Of a stretch of 64,000 bases of DNA, positions 1 to 9,682 are shown piece after piece (position 1 is the stretch's first letter; each line of letters opens with the position of its first letter). The translations under genes and the position numbers were made by a program. Source of the DNA: Macrosoma leucophasiata (taxonomy: Eukaryota; Arthropoda; Insecta; Lepidoptera; Hedylidae); contig JAWQUS010000030.1 in NCBI GenBank assembly GCA_036365455.1, forward strand, positions 16,078,001 through 16,142,000, written 5' to 3'. Under the pieces are notes generated by a model. It was not told the DNA's origin and did not search any database. It was given only the letters and a program-made list of their open reading frames with translations.

Positions 1-112
1 GAGCCCAGTTCTCTCGGAGAAACTCGAGATGATGGTAGGGGGTGGTGTCGCTACTCACCAACAGCTCGCCACAAGCTGCTCTGCCCCCTTATTATTATTA
101 TTATATACCTAA
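1..112 (+). repeat. 3' tail of an unidentified retroposon ending in (ATT)n
   Basis: Bases 1-92 have the look of a lepidopteran SINE/LINE 3' tail and run into an (ATT)n microsatellite at about 90-106. Related phrases (CTCGAGATGATGG and a CGGAGAAA-type motif) recur near 35660 and 36290, which supports a dispersed repeat. The element is cut by the window edge. Bases 113-477 show no gene or recognisable repeat. Confidence 0.35.
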
Positions 113-605
113 TAATCTCACTTAAATAAAAGTATAATAATAAATATTCTCTTATTGGCTTCTAATTTTCAGCAGGGAGGCTGAAAATTAAGATCAAACC
201 AGCAATCTTATAATCATTTTCAGCGGATTCAGAAAAAAACGTGTATGAACACTAGACACATGATTTATTCACCAAATACCGTTGTAACCAAACCGATTCC
301 CTTAGGAAAGACTTGTTTACTGGGACTGTATCAAAACAAAATAGATACATAACTTCCAGGACATTACTCTCAAGGTTTATGCTCAGTTTCCCCCAAGGTT
401 TTCTACATCATCAAAAACAAACATGATTGCTATAACTTATGATATTTCTTTTCGTGTACTGTTCTAATGACTATACTAGCTGTTGCCCGCGGCTCCGCCC
501 GCGTGTAGGTCACTTTTCGCGTAACCTGTGGAGACTAATCAACTCGTTAGGTCATGTAATACATTTTTCTTCCTATGCTTTGTAATACTTCTTAAGATTT
601 TTGTA

Positions 606-1897
606 AAACCTTGTTTGTTTCACTAATTTTACGAACCGGGTCGTGATGCGATATAGATATTGGGTAAAAACACTTTTTACCTTCATTCCGACGTTTCGAC
701 TCGGTTGCACAAGCCGTGGTCGCGGACAGACTGTTGTAACAGCAAAATGTCAAATTGCGGGTGGCTTGATGTTCTTCTACCTACAAGTTGCGTGATTATT
801 GTGGAGGCCGGCACACAACGCTCACTGTATCCGACGATAGGTCCGATGTTACATCGCGCGATCCTAAATTGTTTATGACCGGTGTCCAGGTCGGAGACAA
901 TTTATATCCATCTTCACGATTGAAATTGTTTTTGTACTTATATATTTCAATCGCCGCTCGTATTATCCTGGGATAATAATAACGTTTAGTGGAGAGGACT
1001 CTTGGATTGTAAAGATTGATCCAATGATTAGTCACCGAGGTTAAAAGGTGTTCCGCGATCGCCGATTTTTGCATCTGTCGGTTTTTTAGGGCTGCGATGT
1101 GTTCTTTGATCCTTTCCTGGACGCTGCGTTTTGTCTGTCCAATGTACACCTTACCACAACTGCACTGTACTTTATACACCCCTGGATTCTGATACGTAAT
1201 CACGTCTTTCGGGCTGCGTAGATGTGTAGCTAATTTGGATAACGAAGTGTAGACAGTCTTAATCGAGTTCTTTCTCAACACCGTGCCTATTTTGTCTGTT
1301 ACCCCTTTCACATATGGTAAGAAAGCTAATTGTCGACTAACATCTGGACGCTTTTCCGTATTCGATTTTCGCAGCTGTCTTGGTGGCTTATATCCATTGC
1401 GTACAAGTACCTTCTTTACGTGTGATAGCTCAGATTCAATATGGTCAGAATCGCATAGGTTATAAGCTCTGTTCTCTAAGGAGGCTACCACAGAGTACAG
1501 GTGACGAGGGTGATGGTGGGATGACGCGTGCAGGTACCTATCAGTGTGTGTGGGTTTCCTGTAAACAGTGTGTACCAAGGAACGGTCTGTCTTCACCATC
1601 ACTTTGACATCCAGAAACATCGGACCTATCGTCGGATACAGTGAGCGTTGTGTGCCGGCCTCCACAATAATCACGCAACTTGTAGGTAGAAGAACATCAA
1701 GCCACCCGCAATTTGACATTTTGCTGTTACAACAGTCTGTCCGCGACCACGGCTTGTGCAACCGAGTCGAAACGTCGGAATAAAGGTAAAAAGTGTTTTT
1801 ACCCAATATCTATATCGCGTCACGACCCGGTTCGTAAAATTAGTGAAATGAGTGTTAAACGCGAGTGTTTTAAAAGTTATATTGCAAACCTTGTTTG
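606..1897 (-). mobile_element. 5'-truncated Penelope-like element with inverted terminal pLTR copies
   Basis: The insertion is flanked by a 12-bp direct repeat, AAACCTTGTTTG (606-617 and 1886-1897), which reads as a target-site duplication. Sequence at about 620-850 reappears inverted at about 1622-1845, with only a few differences. Between them, on the - strand, is the end of a PLE reverse transcriptase and a GIY-YIG endonuclease. Inverted partial terminal repeats (pLTRs) are a known peculiarity of Penelope-like elements. The element is inserted in a Helitron-like copy. Confidence 0.8.
796..1806 (-). pseudogene. Penelope-like element ORF: end of RT plus GIY-YIG endonuclease (truncated)
   Basis: The frame is open for 336 codons. 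Residues 1-63 are only a translation of the pLTR. From residue 64 the protein reads as the C-terminal end of a PLE reverse transcriptase (FLDV near 64-67, then the [13 protein letters not shown] stretch at 81-93, typical of the thumb/connection region). A GIY-YIG nuclease follows: GVYKV at 209-213, VYIGQTKRS at 220-228 with the expected Arg at 227, and a likely catalytic Glu near 287 (AAIEIYKY). All RT catalytic motifs (the YADD region) are missing, so the copy cannot replicate by itself. The pLTR joins the coding part exactly at FLDV, which fits 5' truncation during retrotransposition. The last residues (from about 318) run into the opposite pLTR. The GIY-YIG domain itself looks intact. Confidence 0.75.
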
Positions 1898-2179
1898 GAG
1901 AGGACAATAAATGTTTACATTATTTTTGATTTATTATTATTATTAAATCATCCCATGGCATCCCACAGGAACTTTTTTTCGGTATAAAAATTCCTATCCT
2001 ATGTGTTAATCCATGTTATCCTCTATGTGTGTACCAAATTTCATTAAAATCGGTTCAGCAGTTTTTGCGTGGAGGTGTAACAAACAAACAAACATACAAA
2101 CTTACGCATTTATAATATTTAAACGATGAATTATTATGGATCGACTCAAATCAAAGTAGCTTGGAGTAGTTTTTCTATA

Positions 2180-2303
2180 TTAATTAACAAGTTGTGCCCG
2201 CGACTCCGTTCGCGTGAATAATGACAATGGGCAATTTTTTGGATATCTGTGGATGGTATCTGTAGTTGCAAGCATGCAGTTCACATTGATGTTAAGAGTT
2301 ATA
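2180..2303. repeat. Helitron-terminus fragment (2188-2235) and SINE-A fragment (2255-2303)
   Basis: The first piece repeats the GCCCGCGACTCCGTTCGCG phrase of the Helitron-like terminus. The second carries GCATGCAGTTCACATTGATG from the 3' part of SINE-A in reverse orientation. Both are short relics. Confidence 0.5.
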
Positions 2304-2307
2304 GACC

Positions 2308-2840
2308 AGAGGTTTTTTACCGGTGTGCCGCGGCACACTAGTGTGCTCTGTATGTTTCCAAGTGTGCCGCAAATTGCAAACAACGGTAGTTTGTCCATGT
2401 GCCCACGTACAGCCTCCAGAGATTTTTAGGTTAGAACATATAGCACACATCGGACACTCCGCCAAAATTCCATACAAACGCTTAATTTGGTTTCTATTAC
2501 ACAGACATTAATCAGTGACGTGTAATTACACGCACACCTGTGTGCGTAGCACGTACAAAATACCAACCGTCGCCCATAAGCGGGGAAGGGGTTGTCGGGA
2601 CGGGCGGGACGTGGAAGTGTCCATTCTATACGTAGTATTATTACATATTCTCTGCTTATAGGTAGAGTTTTATTGTCCAACGCCCCCATAATTACTAAGC
2701 CTCTATTCTCTGGCATACTATTAGGAAGTATACTGTAAGGAACCCAGGCGCGAATCTCGCTCACACTTGTGCTTTTTTACTGGTGTGCCTTGAAATTGTG
2801 ATAAAATAAAAAGTGTGCCGGTGAAACAAAAAGGTTGAAA
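2308..2840. repeat. GTGTGCCG-type DNA-transposon relic with repeat F inside
   Basis: Direct relatives of TTTTTTACCGGTGTGCC occur at about 2310 and 2775, and AGTGTGCCG recurs near 2360 and 2812. Such GTGTGCCGCGG motifs are common at hAT-like MITE ends, but I cannot define termini. Bases 2433-2690 match 6490-6725 in opposite orientation (repeat F). Shared landmarks are the CGGAGTGTCCG and CCATACAAACGCTTAATTTGG phrases and a CCATTCTATACGTAGTATTA block. Confidence 0.4.
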
Positions 2841-2847
2841 GAGCCTG

Positions 2848-3054
2848 AATACACTTACATTAAGACCAGGGGTCAAAATGCAGATCCGTTGAACCGCTAA
2901 GACCTTAGTTGTTATGTCTCTGTGATTAGTTATTACGGGTCCTACATTACCACCTGACCGGAACACGATAGTGCTGAACACTACCATTTAGCAGCAAGTA
3001 TATTAGGTATTGCGGTGGTACCTACTCCGACACTGGAGCTCAAGCACCAGTACA
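2848..3054 (-). repeat. SINE-A copy (5' two-thirds)
   Basis: SINE-A is the most frequent repeat in the window. It is about 280-300 bp, begins ACTGGTGGTAGAGCTCCAG, contains GCACTATCGTGTTCCGGTC, and ends CCACTTCCATTACATAAAAA with an A-tract. Start and tail resemble Bm1-like lepidopteran SINEs. This copy is in reverse orientation and lacks the A-tail end. Confidence 0.8.
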
Positions 3055-3419
3055 GTATTGGTGGGAACCTTGAAAGAGGCGTATAGTGCTCTTATTTTAT
3101 TTCATTTTCTTGGTGTATTTTTAAGTAATATTGAATAAAGTTGGTGGCATTTTGTTTGATATAGGTTTATTACAGTGCCCGTGTATAGTGAAATAGGATA
3201 ACAGTGCGAAAACACGACCTTTAAGGTTGCCTCCAAAACTTCATTGTAAATGTTCTGGTAAAGTAGCCATCGCTTTACTCGAATAACTTGACTGTAACTC
3301 ACTTGACTGACATACTTAATAAATAATTGACTTACTGCTTAAATACTTAAATACGAAATATCGTTTTACTTGACACTGGCAATATGCGTAATAGCGATGC
3401 CATAATTAAAAAAAAAAAC
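3055..3419 (+). repeat. SINE-B copy, nearly full length
   Basis: SINE-B is a roughly 340-360 bp retroposon starting near GGTGGGAACCTTGAAAG and ending AATATGCGTAATAGCGATG plus CCATAA and an A-tract. Other copies are at 24885-25270, 34700-35040 and 40926-41270. A target duplication around the 40926 copy supports retroposition. No protein is encoded. Confidence 0.7.
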
Positions 3420-4340
3420 GTGTGGCACACGGGGACTGCCGCGGTAAAGCTATTGCATAGCATTTTGTATCAACTTATGCAATTATAATTATTTATTTAT
3501 TTTATTTATGCAGTATTTCTTTTTTTCTTTGATATTAATTCAAGTTACACTTTTTGAGCGTGGTGACCGATAAGAAAACATTTTTTTTTCTTTTATTAAA
3601 TAAATAAAAACTTAATATTGTTTGAAATATTTTTATTATTTTGCAATAAATATAAACAGCTGCTTATGTATTCGTCCGACTTCGGAGCAGCTCATCTCGA
3701 TTCGTGCGAGCTTCGTAGAGTCGTACAATACGTCTAGTTGCACGCACACAAACACCGTGTCTAAGACTGCCGAAAAGAAACGACGTTAGACAGTGCACGG
3801 CCTTCAAGCCACACCTCCGTGCCCGTCGGAGTGGGGAGCGTGAGGTTTTTTTCGTTACGGAATTTCTGGATTCGGTCCCCGCGCTCAAGGCCCTCGATAG
3901 TAGCTATGCAATAGCTTAAAAAAAACACCAGTAAATGTATTATAGTTATTGCAGGGCGAAACATTATCATCTAACCTTACGCGCAGACGCAACCCTTGTC
4001 TGAAAATGAAATTCAAAGAGAGTAACTTACGTCTTAGAAATACTTTCAGTGCTTCACAAGTCATTTTGCCCTTACAATAGAAAAGGTACCTTAGAGAAAT
4101 GGAAAAAGTAAAGAAAGAATAAAAATCAAGGTCGAAAGTTATTGAGCCCTTCGTGTTAGCCCTAACGTTATTTTATCACTAACAAACACGCTATTCCTGT
4201 CCCTGCGATTGAACTAAGAATGAATAGGAAGGGCTTGTGGATTACCTACTTATCATTAAGAAAGCGTATATTTTTATATACACATATAAATGTTTTATTT
4301 CATGATTTGAAATAAATGTTACAGTAGAGTCGTTTTTTAT
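3420..4340. other. Interval without recognised gene
   Basis: The stretch is AT-rich with T- and A-runs. Short frames at 3664-3970 lack any recognisable motif and splice logic. No named repeat was seen. Confidence 0.5.
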
Positions 4341-4346
4341 CAAATA

Positions 4347-4578
4347 AGCGTACAGTTCACATTGATGTTAAGTTATATTGTAGCAATAAAAATCTACAAA
4401 AAGCAAGAGATTGAAATATAGATGCGTTGCCATTTCTGAGGTCTAAGTTATTATGACCCTGGGCTGGAAATTACAGGACCGTACATTATGGATCGGAATA
4501 CTACCATTTAGCGGCAACTAAATTAGGTAATCCAGTGGTCTGGTGACTACACCCGTGAGTTCCATCCCTGAAGTTAAA
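4347..4578 (-). repeat. SINE-A copy, diverged
   Basis: Matches include CAGTTCACATTGATGTTAAG at the left and ACTACCATTTAGCGGCAACT near 4500. The middle is rearranged and the GTGTTCCGG core is shortened. Confidence 0.75.
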
Positions 4579-4584
4579 ACCCTT

Positions 4585-5225
4585 AAAAACCCTTATAGTT
4601 TCGCCATGTCCGTCTGTCTGTCTGTCCGTCCGTCCGCGATTTAGCGCAAATTGAGACTAACTACTAGAGACGTGAAAAGTTGACAAATATACACCTTAAT
4701 CACGCCGACAAAGTTATAGAGTAAAAACACGAAAAAAAAATTTTAGGGTACCTCCTTGCATTAACACGCGTGAAATATATTTTATTTAAAGAAAAATGGA
4801 AATATTTTTTTTTTTCTAAAATATATCGTATTTTACAAGCATGTGTTAATGCGAAATAAAATAAAACAATTATTAAGGGTAAAAGCGACTTCTTTACGAT
4901 ATTCAATAAACTGCAAAGTTTATTATATCGGTTGCCTAACTAGCATAGTGTGGCAATAGATGGCGCTGCTGCCACCATAAGGAAATGCAATAAATGTGAA
5001 GGAAAGATTTGACAAATCGGGCAGGACTTCGGTAGCTCAGTTGGAAGAGCGGCTGGACTAGATTCCCAGTGGCCTCGAGTTCGAGTCTCGCCTGAAGTCA
5101 AATTTTTCTTTCCATTTTTCTTTAAATGAAAATATTAATTAATTGTTTTCATTACATTATTCAAACCTAAAAACTACGGAACCCTATACTGCGCGTGGAC
5201 CGACACGCACTTGACCGGTTTTTAG
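4585..5225. repeat. Composite dispersed repeat bounded by GTCCGTCTGTC and ACGGAACCCTA motifs
   Basis: The left side carries GCCATGTCCGTCTGTCTGTC and the right side AACTACGGAACCCTATACTG followed by ACTTGACCGGTTTTT. The same terminal phrases occur in opposite orientation at 42503-43136 and partly at 27820-27930, so this is a mobile repeat. A tRNA-like unit lies inside at 5025-5099. Confidence 0.55.
5025..5099 (+). repeat. tRNA-like unit (tRNA-derived repeat, not a trusted tRNA gene)
   Basis: The sequence folds as a tRNA: a 7-bp acceptor (ACTTCGG against CTGAAGT, one G-U pair), D-arm GCTC...GAGC, T-loop TTCGAGT and a following T-run. The presumed anticodon stem has a mismatch and the T-stem an unpaired position. 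If read as a tRNA the anticodon would be AGA, but a serine tRNA should have a long variable arm and this has five bases. Copies at 27975-28053, 57390-57440 and 57780-57820 share the flank AAAGAAAAATGGAAAGAAAA, so it is a repeat family with a tRNA-derived core. Confidence 0.6.
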
Positions 5226-5399
5226 ACTTTAAAAACACAACTATATCTACAGAAGTTTTCATAATAATGTCATGCTGTGCTGTGACACGGCTCTTCCCCA
5301 TGTTCCAGTCAAAATTCCTATCAGGGACCCATCAAACACTTTTATTTAGACTTTAAATAGGCACATGAATGCTTTAAAATCTATCTATTCAAATAATAA

Positions 5400-5666
5400 A
5401 ATTGGAGTGTCTGTTTGTAATATTAAAATAACAGCTTGTTACTAAATGCATATGTATGTATACACGGTACATATACCAAAACAATTTTTTTTACAATTTT
5501 TGTCTGTCTGTCTGTCTGTCTGTTTGGCGGGGCTAATCTTGGGAACGGCTGATGTAATAAGGAGTAACTTAGGCTTCTTTTATACTAGCTGCGCCCACGA
5601 CTTCGTCCGGGTAGATACTGAACAATCATAAATTCTCACGCGGACGACGTCGCGGGCATAGCTAGT
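5400..5666 (+). mobile_element. Helitron-like element, family 2, internally deleted
   Basis: It starts ATTGGAGTGTCTGTTTGTAA and ends ACGTCGCGGGCATAGCTAGT, closely matching 47455-47763. Relative to that copy about 40 bp after GGGAACGGCT are missing. A (GTCT)n run lies at 5503-5524. Confidence 0.7.
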
Positions 5667-6489
5667 TGAAAATAATTTCAGAAGCTAAGTAGGCATTCTT
5701 CAAACAGTAGAACGACAAAAAATATTGACCGAATGAGCGTAGCACACGGAAGCAAGGTAATTATTAAATCGATACGCATTTTACAACTTTAATAAAAACC
5801 TATTAGTAGTATCCTCGACTATGGGGTGTATGGGGAAAACATTTACTTTTCTATTATGGTCTTAGGCTCTTAGGGATACTTACAGAATGATTCTTCATCT
5901 TCTTCTGATTCTGGATGTTGAATAGGTATGAAGTCACTAATTTTTGTTATTTCATATGAAAGCTACTTGCATAAAGATACAAAAACTATGAAAATTGGAG
6001 TTGAATCGTATGAGATAGAAGATTCTAAAAGTGGCCAAAAACTGTGAAAAGTAAAATAAACTCTATAATAAAACTATTTCACTTTTGGATTCTTTACATG
6101 ATTAGCAGCAATATAATAATAATTATTATAATTTTATGTAATATTTTTACAAAAACCCAGTAGTTTAAAATGTTTTGATTTCACCATACAATTATTCACA
6201 GTTATTAATTACCATGCGTGACGTCATAATGTTCAGTCATTTTATATGAGCCGTTTTGAGTCAGTTTCACAACTCTCCAAGTTTAAAATGGTCATGTCTT
6301 AAAAACTATTAGTTATTCAGGATATGTTTCAAAGACAATATTTATCTTTATTTCGGTATTTTTTTTATAAATGGAAAAGCGGAAAAATTCTCTGTCACAA
6401 GAAAAGAATTTTCCACAAGTGGGGAGTGGGACTGTCACTGCCACGTCCCGAAGCCGGGCGCAAAAAAAACACCTAAGTTATACGTTACC
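5667..6489. other. Interval without recognised gene
   Basis: AT-rich sequence with a short palindromic ATAATAATTATTAT stretch near 6113-6130. I see no coding signal and no named repeat. Confidence 0.5.
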
Positions 6490-6725
6490 AGAGAATACGT
6501 AATAATACTACGTATAGAATGGACACTTCGACGTCCCGCCCAATTTCCCCGCATCACCCAACCTCCTCCTCTCTTATGGGCAACGGTTGGTGTTTTGTAC
6601 ATGCTACGTACGTGCACCTGGCACGTGTAAATACACGTCTGATTCACTGATTGATGTCTGTGTAATAGAGACCAAATTAAGCGTTTGTATGGAATTCTGG
6701 CGGAGTGTCCGCGGTCTGACGGTAC
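6490..6725. repeat. Repeat F copy, inverted relative to 2433-2690
   Basis: It shares TAATACTACGTATAGAATGG and the CGGAGTGTCCG region with the earlier copy, in opposite orientation. No coding capacity or termini could be defined. Bases 6726-7137 show nothing recognisable. Confidence 0.5.
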
Positions 6726-7137
6726 CTAAGTAAAACGTTTTGTAATCTCATTAAAGTACACATATTGTTATTTTATAATGTTAATATTAGGAAACCATGT
6801 TAATGTAAAAGTGAAGTGTTTGTAATATCACAAACATTTCTGGTATTTCTTTCATAAAGGGAACAAATTCCGCAATACTTACTATTTTTGTTTGTGTAGA
6901 AATTTTACCTTGTTGGCGTAACATAAAGTTTCTTCGTATTTCTACATCAAAAGATTTCTAAAATAAACGTTGTTTAATTCATGTGTACCCAATTATTATT
7001 TGTTAAATTGACGGAAAAAATTTTTCATTAACAACTGCCTCAAGAGCAATAAGTATAAATAAAATTGTTTAATGATACTTACTTCTCATAGTCTTCAAAA
7101 GCAAAATACCTTTGAATATAACTAAATTAAGTTTTTT

Positions 7138-7288
7138 CTGGGGCGGGTTGGGCACTAACCCACCCACCTCCACCAATCCGCATTGGAGCAGCGTGGTGGA
7201 GTAAGCTCCAGGCCTCCCACCCAAAAAGGGGAGAGACTCGAGACTCGTGCACAACAGTGGGACGTATAATGGGTTGCCATTATTATTT
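7138..7288 (+). repeat. 3' tail of the 5S-headed SINE (head missing)
   Basis: The phrases GCATTGGAGCAGCGTGGTGG and GTGGGACGTATAATGGGTTG followed by an ATT-rich end match the 3' half of the elements at 38965, 51010 and 58921. The 5S-like head is absent, as expected for 5' truncation. Bases 7289-7654 hold nothing recognisable. Confidence 0.75.
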
Positions 7289-7654
7289 ATTAAGTTTTTT
7301 CTGAAGGTTTTGTAGTATCAGTCTTACACCCGCTGTCAGAAGTTGCGTGGCAAATATCTTGTAGAAAGTTACTGAGAAAGAGTCGTTCTTATCTCGTGGA
7401 AACAAACCAACCGTCTTTGTCGACTTTGGCTTGTAGTCGATTTTCTGTAAAAACTCTTCTTCTAAATCTATTTATTCTTCATATTATCTAAAAAACCGTA
7501 CTCATCTCAGGAATAGTTGGGCCTAACTACTCGCACTAGGCGGCTTTTTTTTGCTCTAGTAGAGAGATATAGCAGACTGTTATTGGGACGTGACGACCCA
7601 CCGCTCACTTACTAATTTTCTTCTTCTGGAAGAGAATTCTTCAACGAATGCAGT

Positions 7655-7815
7655 CAGACAACCGGACAATGGCGATCAAACCTTTTCAATGGGGCGGAAC
7701 AGCAATCCCCGTGTCAAGCATGACGATTAGGGCATATCTCTCTTATGGGGTCCAGCAGTGAACATCTATCGTCTGCGATGATGCTGATGATGATGATGAT
7801 GATAATAATAATGCG
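7655..7815 (+). repeat. RTE-type LINE/SINE tail ending in (GAT)n
   Basis: GTCCAGCAGTGAACATCTATC followed at a distance by a GATGATGATGATGATGATAA run is the usual 3' end of lepidopteran RTE LINEs and their SINE partners. Only the tail is present. Confidence 0.5.
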
Positions 7816-8084
7816 TAAGCGTCCCCACCTTAACCTATTACCACTCTTGTATTGAATTGAGTTAGATAGTAAATAGGTATTATATTTCTCCCACGCTACT
7901 CATACAAATCTATAACAATATTTGTTCTCTTAAAAATACTTAGAGACGTAATGGAGGGATTATGTAAGAAATAATACGATCCAATTAATGCCAGTCTTAG
8001 AAACCTCTGACATTCACTTAGTGCGTGTTCTGATCTGTTTCCAACAGTGGCAACTAAATAATAATATACTTTAATTTGACTTTG

Positions 8085-8247
8085 ATTTACCACACCTGAA
8101 GCTTGAAACACTGCGCTTGTGTCAGAAATTACAAGGCTATACATTAAACTGATCGGCACGTCGAAGGAGATCGGCACATCTTTCAACACTACCATTTAAC
8201 GACAGGTGATTAGGAAATCGGATGTTGCCGACGCCCTGAGTACCTTA
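8085..8247 (-). repeat. Heavily degraded SINE-A copy
   Basis: ACACTACCATTTAACGACAG and the AAATTACAAGGCTATACATT phrase keep the SINE-A order in reverse orientation. Bases 8248-8458 are intron without further signal except the acceptor of the next exon. Confidence 0.5.
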
Positions 8248-8458
8248 ATAAAAAAGTAAATATGTGGTGTAATACTTTTGAAACCCTTGTCATTCTGCCG
8301 CTCGTAAGACAGCGAAATTCACGGAACAATGAGTCAAGCATTAATTTGCCACAGAACATTAGCTTATTTCCAAGTTTTCTATAATTATTATCTCTACAAA
8401 AAGCTGTCGGTCTATTCCTTATAATATCTTTACTAATTTTAATGTTTCTTTCTTCCAG

Positions 8459-8839
8459 GACGTGGCGTTCATAAATCCGGCAAACGTGGTGTTTGTGTAC
8501 ATGCTCGTGCGGGAGCTGGTGGATGGAGAGAGGATAGCTCGCCCGCAGGACCTGCAGGCCGTCGTCCTCACCTGCCTCTATCTCTCTTACTCCTACATGG
8601 GCAACGAGATCTCCTACCCACTCAAGCCCTTCCTAGTCGAAGACTCCAAAGACAAGTTCTGGGACCGGTGTCTACTCATCGTCGACCGCCTCTCTTTTAA
8701 TATGTTAAGGATCAACTCCGAGCCGGGCTTCTTCACCGAGGTTTTCACCGAGCTAAAGGCTTGCGGAGCCCTCGACAGTCCACCACCCGCCCCCCCTCAC
8801 CCCGCTCCGGAGCCCCCCCATGCTCTCACTGCCGCCTGA
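8459..8839 (+). CDS. CDK5R1: CDK5 activator (p35 family), terminal coding exon
   Basis: The exon encodes the C-terminal 126 residues of a CDK5 activator, the cyclin-like protein that binds and switches on CDK5 in neurons. It follows a good acceptor (TTTCTTTCTTCCAG ending at 8458), starts GAC GTG GCG in phase 0 and ends with TGA at 8837-8839. Diagnostic family segments are [12 protein letters not shown] near the start, [20 protein letters not shown] and [10 protein letters not shown] in the middle, then [13 protein letters not shown] and the acidic/aromatic PGFFTEVF. These make up the last helices of the cyclin-box fold. The final 25 or so residues are a lineage-specific Pro/Ala-rich tail. The GTG at 8462 is not a start; it lies inside the exon. 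The N-terminal p10 region and the first part of the cyclin fold must be in an exon upstream of the window or unrecognised in 1-8458. No frameshift or stop is seen. CDK5R2/p39 is the alternative name; insects usually have one gene (Cdk5alpha in flies). Confidence 0.93.
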   Translation, partial: DVAFINPANVVFVYMLVRELVDGERIARPQDLQAVVLTCLYLSYSYMGNEISYPLKPFLVEDSKDKFWDRCLLIVDRLSFNMLRINSEPGFFTEVFTELKACGALDSPPPAPPHPAPEPPHALTAA

Positions 8840-9565
8840 CACACAGAGGTCGCGGTACTCAGGCTAGCGTTGACTGACCGCCCCAGTCGTGTTTGATGTC
8901 GGCTTTTGACACTTGAAGGTCTTGGTCAATCGTCGATTTGGCATAAGTGATCGAGTTTCAGGCTGTCTCGGTGACCAACGTCATAATATTCGAATTTAAA
9001 TATATTTCTGAATCACCACAGGTTAATCGTTGCCGGTATAATCGCCAGGCATTTAATCGAAAGTCGGGCCTACAACGGTAATGCTAGTCCATAAGTACTT
9101 TATCATAGTCGAATTATAGTTAACCGATTAAATAAAATTGAAAAAATGAAAATACGTATTTAGAAACGCATGCTTTGGCAGATTTTCGACCATAATATCT
9201 TGCTCAACAATTAGGCACAATATGTGATTGACCAAGGCTTTTATTATGTTTAAAAATGCATTATAAATGTCCCAAAGTATGAACGCGATTGATGTGTGTC
9301 ACAGATTAGTGATAGTCGAGTATCAATAAATTGTGATAAATGGTAGGACAAAGCCCGATGCGAGGATTATTACAACAGTAACTTAACGAGCAATCGCCTT
9401 TTGAACTTCAATTCCGAATTCAAATTCGGACGAATTCATAGAGATAAAGTACGTAGTAGACCCTAACAGTAATTTTTCAAATTTTACGTTTACCATTTCT
9501 AAACATTTAACTCTTCTTTGAGTCAATCGATTATTCGAATTTCTCTGATTTGTGAAATGTTCTTT

Positions 9566-9682
9566 GATTAAACATCGGTTTAATCAGAACAAAATACCTA
9601 CAGGAGTAGGTATTTTGTAACATAATTTGTAATAAAAGCAGTAACATATGTATTAAAAAGCTCATCTTTAAAATTGAGCTTT
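9566..9682 (+). other. Three consecutive short hairpins in the CDK5R 3' flank
   Basis: First, TGATTAAAC-ATCG-GTTTAATCA, a 9-bp stem. Second, at 9589-9616, CAAAATACCTAC-AGGA-GTAGGTATTTTG, a 12-bp perfect stem. Third, AAAGCTCA...TGAGCTTT near 9656-9681, an 8-bp stem. Two four-base loops in a row are unusual for random AT-rich DNA. Confidence 0.5.

Larger units (their letters stand above)
478..2121 (-). mobile_element. Helitron-like (LEP1-type) element, split by a Penelope-like insertion
   Basis: The left end (478-530) is the reverse complement of the GCGGGC...AGCTAGT terminus shared by several copies here. The right part (1930-2121) carries the phrase AAATTTCATTAAAATCGG, a CAAACAAACAAACA run and GCATTTATAATATT, the usual opposite end of this family. 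The middle is occupied by the PLE at 606-1897. It is non-coding and non-autonomous. Assignment to the Helitron/LEP1 group rests on remembered family features, not on a search. Confidence 0.6.

Noticed and set aside
660..878. 72-codon + strand frame
   Set aside because: It translates the inverted pLTR of the Penelope-like element and mirrors the first residues of the - strand frame.
1760..1845. Hammerhead ribozyme in the PLE terminal repeat
   Set aside because: PLEs often carry one, and GAAACGTC is present, but I could not find a CUGANGA box with pairing stems in this copy. Infernal with the hammerhead models would decide.
3664..3970. Overlapping - strand frames of 69-74 codons
   Set aside because: Short, mutually overlapping, no motif, no splice or promoter support.
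5025..5099. Functional tRNA gene with anticodon AGA
   Set aside because: Mismatched stems, no long variable arm for Ser, and repeated with identical flanks elsewhere.
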